Of a stretch of DNA of 64,000 bases, positions 56,971-64,000 are shown piece by piece. Under the pieces are notes generated by a model. It ran no database searches. It was given only the letters and a program-made list of their open reading frames with translations, and had not been told where the DNA came from. Source of the DNA: Chenopodium formosanum (lineage: Eukaryota > Streptophyta > Magnoliopsida > Caryophyllales > Amaranthaceae); NCBI GenBank assembly GCA_024500155.1, contig CM044857.1:3970501-4034500 (forward strand), written 5' to 3'. Positions within the stretch are counted from its first letter, which is position 1; every line of letters begins with the position of its first letter. Made by a program: the position numbers and the translations under genes.

Positions 56971-57275
56971 CTCATACTACAATCCTAACAACTGTAGGAC
57001 CAACAAATGCCATCCCTGAGAAATCTAAAAATGGGGGTAGATCTAGACCACCAGGCTTCAGAACAAAAAAGAGTTGTGGTAAAAGGGTTGCTGAGGGAAG
57101 TGATGAGCAAAGTGTGAATGTAAGGAGATCTGGAAAAAAACAAGAGGTCAGCAGGTAGGGTTGAGACAAGTGAGGATGATAGATCTGATGATGATGACAG
57201 TGAGGATTCAGATTATACAAGAAAGGAATGTTCAATTTAACACTTTATTCAATTTCATTGCAATTATATTTTAGT

Positions 57276-57662
57276 TCACTTCATCATTACAATCACAACT
57301 ATTACACACATCACTACACCTAATTTCATAACAGAATTGAGAACTTTTTGCTGCTGTTTCACTTTCTTCTTCAATTGCTTTAATTCATCATGCAAATTGC
57401 TATGTCCCGATCCATCCCTATCAGAACAGGTTCCCGTACTTTGACCTTCTTGCGGCTTTAAAACTTTGCACCATTTGAAGCTATTACATGAGTCACACTT
57501 GTAATAAAGCCTGTGTGGATTTGATGTTAACTCCGAACTTCTAATCGCATATTTTCTATCACAACCGCAAAATTTGTTTGGAACTCGTACATATGCATAC
57601 TCGTGTATTGAGGAGGATGTGTTTGATATCAAACTCATGATTATGCAAGTAGAGGGCTGCAA
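57276..57662 (-). CDS. GRF-type zinc finger / coiled-coil / membrane-tail protein in the MULE
   Basis: An intact 128-codon frame on the minus strand, convergent with the PB1-like ORF. Residues 32-65 form a GRF-type zinc finger (C32-x-C34 ... C56-x2-C59 with FKWC at 62-65 and a NPHRLYY core). This is a short DNA/RNA-binding module also found in plant transposon-encoded and topoisomerase/nuclease proteins. Residues 90-110 are a Lys/Gln-rich coiled coil (LHDELKQLKKKVKQQQ), and 112-128 are strongly hydrophobic (VVMCVIVVIVMM), suggesting a tail anchor. The start could be M1 or M9. Its function in the element is not known; it may be an accessory protein or a captured host gene. No stop or frameshift is seen, unlike every other transposon ORF here except the unrelated copia-A gag. 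Confidence 0.7.
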   Translation of the reverse strand: MQPSTCIIMSLISNTSSSIHEYAYVRVPNKFCGCDRKYAIRSSELTSNPHRLYYKCDSCNSFKWCKVLKPQEGQSTGTCSDRDGSGHSNLHDELKQLKKKVKQQQKVLNSVMKLGVVMCVIVVIVMMK

Positions 57663-57825
57663 TGTGTGTTCTAAATCTCACATTTATACAAGAAAGTGGG
57701 TGCAACGGCTACTTTGCCCCAACAAAAATTCAAAAATGTTGAAAAAAACTAACCAATAGTACTCATTAGTTTAGAGGTATACTGTGTAATAATTTACATA
57801 AGTAATGCCATTTCATGAAAATTTG

Positions 57826-58005
57826 TAATTAGTCAGTGGCATTTGGTGAATTAAAAATCCCATTAATGGATAGTTAATGTTCAGACCTCATTAATGGCAT
57901 GACATGACATTATACTGTTTGTCAGTGACATTTGGTGAATTCTGAAAAGTCCGATGGCATTTGGTGAATTTTTAAAGTTCTAAGTGGCATTTGGTGAAAT
58001 AGCCG
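57826..58005 (-). repeat. MULE right terminal inverted repeat
   Basis: Read inverted it repeats the left end, with four copies of the TTCACCAAATG motif (near 57990, 57962, 57935 and 57850). The innermost copy has no clear partner in the left repeat. Confidence 0.88.
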
Positions 58006-58163
58006 AAACTTTTATATCTCAATTTCTATAGTGAATTGCTAAACACCGCCATCCAAAATAATCACCACCGCCAACATTTGGTGTGAGTGGACAACCATGT
58101 CCTTACTACTTCACTATCTCTTATCCTCCTCGGCGACCCACCACCCCTTCCAACTGGCGACCC

Positions 58164-58895
58164 TGTAGGAGTTTATGGGTACTATAATGCGGAAAAACAT
58201 GAATCATATTCATAAAGCACCTAATCCCAAGATCGCATGCATAACACACAAGACATATAATTATACCTTTGAAGCGTGAATTCCACGTAGTTATTTAACA
58301 GGCAAATCAGGGAGAGAATAGAGCCCCAAGCGTTGCTCCTCTACTTAGTCCACGAGTTTCGAACGAGCCATCCACCAATACTAGATTAGTCGAGTGAAAG
58401 AGGAAAAACCGCGATCACCACCTTTAATGGACTAACCGACCACCACGAACCACCACACTGGCGCCGAGGGAGGAGAGAGAGCCGTGAGATAGAGAGAGAT
58501 TTGAGGGGGCTTGGTCTCGTGTTTGCTAATTAGGGTTTGATCAAACTGATCACTGAATTACTTACTAGCAAACCCTAGGCACCAAGTCTATTTATAATCA
58601 TATTATAATTAAACTAGGTTAGGAAGCCTAAAACCCTTCAACCTTCTCTATATGGCCGGCCATCATAGGGGATGAGGCCCATCATGGGCCTCGTCCTCTC
58701 GTGCTCGATCTAGGCCCTTTGTGTGACCTTATAGGATCCGTCCAATTGGGTTTTGGCCTATTTTATTAGCTCAAAGATTGTTAGTACCTCTAGCTATGAT
58801 ATAACGACGACCCAAATGTACGAACTTAAGTATCTCCATAATTTGATCCATTTATATATCTAGTAATTGCACATGATGAAAACATAATTCCTTCA
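58164..58895 (-). mobile_element. copia-A 3' LTR
   Basis: A 732-bp LTR; on the minus strand TGAAGGAATTATG to CTCCTACA. TATA (minus) is at 58588-58596. Related to 30335-31121, with GGCCC/GGGCC motifs at 58676-58691 upstream of TATA as in the other copy. Confidence 0.88.
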
Positions 58896-61280
58896 ATCTC
58901 CCACTTGTCTTAGACATGTGTGCAATATTCAAATTCCTTAAGTCAATCTGTGTCGATTTGATAATATGATTGTATCACATGTCGAGATCATATTAATCTA
59001 CAAATCGTTTCTTGAAATCTGAGTTCGAATTACAAAACCAAATGATTACTGAGTAATGCATTTGAACGCGGCCACGTATTTTCTGAATTCTCCCTCTTCA
59101 AGCGGCCATGACACATTCCCTAAATTTAATAGGTAGACTCAGTCCAATCTTGTGACAACAAGGCTCCCACTCAACTTTTGAAATAACCAGGAAACATCCT
59201 TTATAGCCTCCAGTTATGGGAAGACGTTTGAATGCACCACAGTCAAAACATCCATTGAATGAAATCAATGTTCCACTCATGTCAAAGGAATCCACTAATA
59301 TATCCGGAAGCTTTATACTTGAACTTCAAAGTAGGTCAATAGTTCGATCATGCATCATTCATGCATATCCAAGTGATTGATCGAGCATCACTATGCCCCT
59401 ATAGCCCATGAAACTGTGCTACCCACCAATCTTACATGCTAGCCCATTTATTGAAATCATTTATGTCCACTTTAATGATTTTGAACTAAGAACTTAAATA
59501 ATATATGAATTTTTTTCACCTGTGGGTTTTCATTCACCTGGTCATCAACCTGATGAGCCCATCAATTCATAATTATTTTGGACATTTTATTTAATTTTCA
59601 AAACCATAATTAAATAAGAGAAACGAAATTTCTATTTTAAACATAATTCTGCAAATATATGCATTCCTTATGTAATATGCTTTCTCAAAACATACACAAC
59701 TTAAATTATATAATTTGCTACAATCCAAGTCTTTAATATGACTCTCATATCTTAGTCTATGGAAGGGGTTTAGTGATTTCTCACTCATAATAAAACTTTG
59801 CATATCACGATATCCCGCTTGTCATTGATCTCATAAATGAGGCGATATCCCATATCTAATTGTTTGGATTTGTGATGTGACCCTGGCTCCTTTGTTTTGG
59901 CAAAGGTGTCCTTTTAGTCACAGGACAATTTGATCCAAACTTCCTCCTTAACTACTCTTATTATAGCTAAACACACATATTTTGACATTGAGTATGCAAC
60001 AGTGTTGTGCTTTGAACTCTTTAAGCTTACTGTACTTCTCCATACAAACACAAAATGTATTTAGATCAACATCAAAAGTCATCTTGCCTGTTTAGAAAAC
60101 TTGCATCCGTATAACATTTTGATAACTTGTTTACTTTTAACACCATAAACTAGAAAAATTCCTTTAGTGCTTCTTAAGTACTCAAGGATTTGTTGTTAGT
60201 AACTTTCAGTATGCTTATTTTGAATTTACTTGAAACCTGCTACATATGCACAAGTTATATGTAACATCTTACTTTGTACATATTATGGTACATATAATGG
60301 ACCCTTTTGCAAAAGCATAAGGTACACTATCCATACAACTCAACTCTACTAGCTTTTGAAAGCATTGAGTTTTTTTAGTGTAATACCATGAAACATGGCA
60401 AGATATCCTCTCTTAGAGTCTTGCTTCATGAACTTGTCAAGATCATTATCAACATAAATCTCTCGATGTTGTCTAATCATTCTTCAAGATTCACTTCGTG
60501 GATCTTGATTCCCATTATGTACTTAACATCTCCTAAGTCTTTCATATAGAAACAACTCTTTAACCATTGCTTAACTTATTCAAGCATTGATATGTCATTT
60601 CATATGAATTGTATGTCATCTACATACAAGACCAAGAATACCAATTACTCCCACTAAACTTCTCGTCTCTATAAGATATCTTTCTCGTTCTTTAAGGAAA
60701 TCAAACTGTTTGATTGCCTAATCGAAACGAATGTTCTAACTCCCTAATGCTTACTTTAATCCATTAAATGAATTTCTAAAGTTCGCAAAACTTTCTATAG
60801 TTTCTAGATTTCAAAACCCTTAGGTTGTATCATATACATATTCTCCATCAAGAACATTTCAAGAAGATGATTTTGATATCCAATGCTAAACTTCGTAATC
60901 AAATCAGCATTCACTAGAAGAATCCAAATAGGCTTACGCATCTAATAGGTTTGACCCTATTTGTAAGACTATCATGGACTAACACATCTTTACAAACATG
61001 GAGTCCACTCTGGATTTCATGGCCTTAAGCCACTTCCTGAGTTGGAACTTACCCAAAGCTTGTTTGTAGGGTATGGGTTCCAACCATTCCATTAGGAAAA
61101 TTTTAGAATCCATCTTTTCTCAGAATTTCAACAAACTATTTGTTTTGATCCTAAGTAACCTACGATAGGTATAAGCAACAATAGAATTATTCTCTTCAAC
61201 TCTTTAAAGCCTTTCATTCAAGTGGGACGATAGAAGCCTCGCTAGTTGAATTAGCTTTCTTCGACATATGATTTATCAAA

Positions 61281-61487
61281 TTAGCTGATTTCATATGCCC
61301 TCATCTCTGATGTAATGTTAACCACATCCATTTGTTGCTCGTCTCGAATCTCATCTAGATCTAATTTTACTCCCACTTGGCTTTGTAGGAAGAGATTTCT
61401 TTCTATAAAGACACTATCGCAAGCAACAAACGCTTTGTTATCTACGAGATTGTAGGAATAATACCTCTTACTTGATTTAGGGTGCAT
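61281..61487 (-). pseudogene. copia-A integrase C-terminal fragment
   Basis: Reads HPKSSKRYYSYNLVDNKAFV and DSVFIERNLF, then a DLDEIRDEQQ stretch. This lines up with HPKSDKVFFVGYPKKTKGYYF and DGVFLEKEHL/ELDEVREDEQQ in copia-1 (11630-11820). The surrounding frames are destroyed. Confidence 0.75.
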
Positions 61488-62791
61488 GATGTCATCATTG
61501 CAAAAATTTTACAATGATTCCATAACCCTTAATCTTGTTTTTGAAAAGACAACTTTTGGAACATTTCCAAATCATAACTTTTATGACGTCTTCTCAATTG
61601 CTTTGGTTGAGTATTTGTTTAGTATAGTCGCAATTGTTGTTCTAATATGTATCCTCAAAATGATATTTGTAAATCATTAAAGCTATTCTAGTATCAAATC
61701 ATGGCAAGCAAAGTTTGATTTCCTCTTTTTAACACACATTTTAATTGTAGTGTTTCTAGATTGTGAATTAATTCAACAATTCTTTTAGATGATCATTGAT
61801 TTTGAGTTAAATATTTATCACAACAATCATATTGTGGTGTTAAATTATTTATCTCAAACTGATTTTACATTTCATTTTGGAATTCTTGAACTTTTCAATG
61901 ATTCCAAGCTTTACTTCATTAAGTATTTATCAATATAGTTACCTAAATCGTTAGTAAAAGCAATGAAATAGTTAAATCTCTTTGCTAATTCTTGAACTTA
62001 TGGTCCACACACATCATATGTATGAGTTCCAAAAGGTCATTAGCTCTTTCACCCTTTCAACTAAAAGGCGACTTGGTCATTTCACCTTATCAAGCATGAC
62101 TTTTAATTCTCAAGTGATTCATAATTAAATAAGAAATAAAGTCCATCCAATTGTTACTTTGGATGTGCAAATGGTTTATGTGACCTAACCTTACTTTGTT
62201 ATAAGTAAGTTTGCTTTGAATCATCTAATTTTGCTTTTGCGATTTACTTTTATCAATGTCATAAACAAAATAACTCATATCTAGCAAAATGAAAACAATT
62301 TATTACGTTAGTCATGGATCAACACTTGTCCATGCCAAGTAAAAACTGAATCAATATTCAAACCAAAACTAAAAATTGTCTCATCAAAAATGGAAATTGT
62401 TCTAAATCATCATAAAATATTCAGAAATAAAACTATGAAGCTATCTCTGGCCACTCGAACACTTCTAGTGCACCTTCAAGCTCTATCTCCATGCTAGCTT
62501 CACTTGTTTGCAGTTCCTGCGTAACATTGATAATGTTAAGCACTGCAACTTGGTATCACATACCTAAGTGAAAGTTAAAATGTTTATAACAAGAATATTA
62601 GGTAAATTTTACCTGTCACTTTATCGTAGTGAAGGCATCCTTGTTCAACCTTTGGCTTATTCTCCTTACAGGTAATTCTCTGCATGATTCTTGAGAAAAT
62701 CAATTAGCTTGACCGCAAAATCCTCATCATCTTGAGAAAGTTTCTTGAGGTCAAAACCATCATGTAGAGAATGCAAAATTATTTCATGAAC

Positions 62792-63346
62792 CTAATGATC
62801 TTTGTATGGTCTACCTAACATACTCATGCGGTTAAATAGTTGAACCATCATATCCACATGAATCTGTACTGACTGGCCTGGCATGAGTTTTCTCGAAATT
62901 ATCTCGCCATTGATCTTGTAGGTTTCAAACCTAATATTTCCAGTCCAGGAGTCGTTGTTCTTGGGAACTATATTAATGATTTCCTCGACGTTTCCATCAA
63001 ATTCTCCATCAACATGGGAATTCAGTATTCCATTGCAAACATCACGTAAGCACTTGAATAAGAGATAAGGTTCATAGTCCATGAAACTTCTAACCCAATC
63101 CTCTAGAATAGAAGACAACATTACATGTGCGACTCTCTTAGAATCTGAAACATTTTTCAAATGCTTCTCAAGAGTCATTCTTGGACTAAATCTGCCTTCG
63201 ATTGGTAAGTCTAAACGAAATTTGAGATTTTCGTTCCTTAGAACACTTCTAAGTTCGGTTTCCCAATCGCTGAAGTTGAGAAAGTTAAGCCTTGTTTTCA
63301 TTGTTGGTGGTAAAGAATTACCGTCATCATTATTACGACTACCCAT
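62792..63346 (-). CDS. gag: copia-A Gag (N-terminal 184 residues)
   Basis: Open frame of 184 codons. It has the copia Gag core NFSDWETELRSVLRNENLKF (compare LTNLKEWEEELRKTLRNCSM in copia-1) and the later AHVMLSSILEDWVRSF, VEEIINIVPKNNDSW and QSVQIHVDMMVQLFNRM. It ends at a stop before the zinc knuckle, so the protein is truncated relative to a full Gag. It would form retrotransposon particles if complete. The start at 63346 is the first ATG after the leader. Confidence 0.8.
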   Translation of the reverse strand: MGSRNNDDGNSLPPTMKTRLNFLNFSDWETELRSVLRNENLKFRLDLPIEGRFSPRMTLEKHLKNVSDSKRVAHVMLSSILEDWVRSFMDYEPYLLFKCLRDVCNGILNSHVDGEFDGNVEEIINIVPKNNDSWTGNIRFETYKINGEIISRKLMPGQSVQIHVDMMVQLFNRMSMLGRPYKDH

Positions 63347-63884
63347 CTATGTCAAAATAAGGCAAAGTTTAATAATTATGTTTAATTTAACAATTAAAGT
63401 ACCATAAATGAATCAAATAGGTAACTTTAAAAGCACTTTATTCAATATTAATTGATCCCAATTGAATTTTAAGTGATTCCAAGACCCTTTATTCGTGCAA
63501 TAATTGACCGAACTTTGGCCCTACCATCAACCATTACATTTTCAAGGTGAGTAAACTCTTTACTGATTACAACTCTTGTAACTCTTGGTTGAATAACTGA
63601 CCATCACATGTTTAATTATTACCCTTTGCTTCAAGGATCTAAACTCTTTAGGTAACCTTGTTGAGCACAACCAATCAAAATTGTAAAACTTGATTTACCC
63701 TAACTCTCCCAAGATATAAAATGATACACAGCTTTAGCATGACCTATCATAAATATCAAAGATTTATTGGGTTTTTAATTGGAAAAACAATCTGAATATT
63801 ACTGGGACCTAGATTTATTATGTTGTGATTATTTAGTGAACTCTAGCGCATCATCAATCAACATAAATAAAATATAACATGCAT

Positions 63885-64000
63885 AATCTACTAATGTAAT
63901 AAAACATGACATAGTATGACCCCTTAGTCCTGCATGCATAACACACAAGACATATAACTATACCTTTGAAGCGTGAATTCCACGTAGCTATTTGACAGAC
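63885..64000 (-). mobile_element. copia-A 5' LTR, partial
   Basis: The last 70-115 bp match the 3' LTR segment around 58200-58310 (GCATGCATAACACACAAGAC, CTTTGAAGCGTGAATTCCACGTAG). The boundary near 63885 is approximate because the LTR end has diverged. No initiator-Met primer site was recognised next to it. Confidence 0.75.

Larger units (their letters stand above)
55324..58005 (+). mobile_element. Mutator-like element (MULE) with 9-bp TSD, no transposase catalytic domain
   Basis: Flanked by a perfect 9-bp duplication AAACTTTTA (55315-55323 and 58006-58014), the Mutator signature. The terminal inverted repeats start CGACTATTTCACCAAATG and, read inverted from the right, CGGCTATTTCACCAAATG. 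They stay alignable for about 150-190 bp. Inside are a PB1-like plus-strand ORF followed by a Pro-rich region and an acidic Ser/Asp-rich stretch (the N-terminal layout of some plant MULE transposases), and a convergent minus-strand GRF-zinc-finger ORF. No DDE or SWIM region was found, so it is non-autonomous. Confidence 0.93.
58164..64000 (-). mobile_element. copia-A element, minus strand, reaches window end
   Basis: Read on the minus strand: start of 5' LTR beyond the window, gag (63346-62792), decayed integrase/reverse transcriptase/RNase H, conserved 3' noncoding region (about 59000-59600), polypurine tract (AAGTGGGAGAT, inverse of about 58896-58906) and 3' LTR (58895-58164). Same family as 28258-31121. 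The distance between gag and the integrase fragment is only about 1.3 kb, so the protease/integrase core is partly deleted. Confidence 0.85.

Noticed and set aside
56716..57235. Val/Leu-rich and His-rich minus-strand ORFs in the MULE
   Set aside because: Antisense readings of the Pro-rich minisatellite and acidic stretch of the broken transposase frame.
59098..59295. 65-codon minus-strand ORF
   Set aside because: It lies in the conserved 3' noncoding block of copia-A. The same block in the plus-strand copy (29941-30140) is full of stops, so it is not a conserved protein.

Overview
The window looks like nuclear DNA of a flowering plant, probably a eudicot. It is AT-rich and dominated by nested LTR retrotransposons of the usual plant lineages: Tat/Ogre-like, Tekay-like chromovirus, Athila-like and Ty1/copia. 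The two host genes have plant-type exon/intron structure. The exact taxon cannot be fixed from sequence alone.

Left third (1-31121) is a retrotransposon nest. A Tat/Ogre-like LTR, in plus orientation and broken by a solo Tekay-type LTR, ends at 3842. It abuts the inside of a minus-strand Tat/Ogre-like element (gag 5045-3982, tRNA-Arg primer site, 5' LTR 8644-6798). Next comes a degraded Ty1/copia element (8645-17718) whose pol is split by a solo Ogre-like LTR (13522-15440, TSD CTAAA). A Tekay-like Ty3 element (17719-28257) was inserted in the copia 3' LTR. It has an extra ORF between its 5' LTR and gag, and that ORF is split by another solo Ogre-like LTR (21583-23492). Its 3' end is lost at a junction carrying a 26-bp copied patch, followed by the 3' part of a second copia family (28258-31121).

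Middle (31214-54612) is a gene island. A tRNA-derived SINE with a 14-bp TSD lies just upstream of a seven-exon prolyl 4-hydroxylase gene (plus strand, 31779-36881, 285 aa). A seven-exon organelle-type RluD-like RNA pseudouridine synthase gene (minus strand, 54612-40172, 412 aa) converges on it. The first gene would act in the secretory pathway on cell-wall hydroxyproline proteins, the second on organellar RNA; nothing links their functions. The synthase gene has one 9.8-kb intron filled with a solo copia LTR, a LINE remnant, a Stowaway-like MITE and an Athila-like element whose gag region is duplicated as a large inverted repeat (about 44903-48400).

Right end (54613-64000): a tiny Stowaway-like hairpin MITE sits upstream of the synthase gene. 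It is followed by a Mutator-like element with a perfect 9-bp TSD (55324-58005) that carries a PB1-like ORF and, convergent to it, an intact GRF-zinc-finger/coiled-coil/membrane-tail ORF. The window ends in a minus-strand copy of the second copia family (58164-64000).

The candidates most worth a second look are the Mutator-like element and its GRF ORF, the Tekay leader ORF, the intronic inverted repeat, and a recurring pattern in which several unrelated LTRs carry arrays of short palindromes just upstream of their TATA box.
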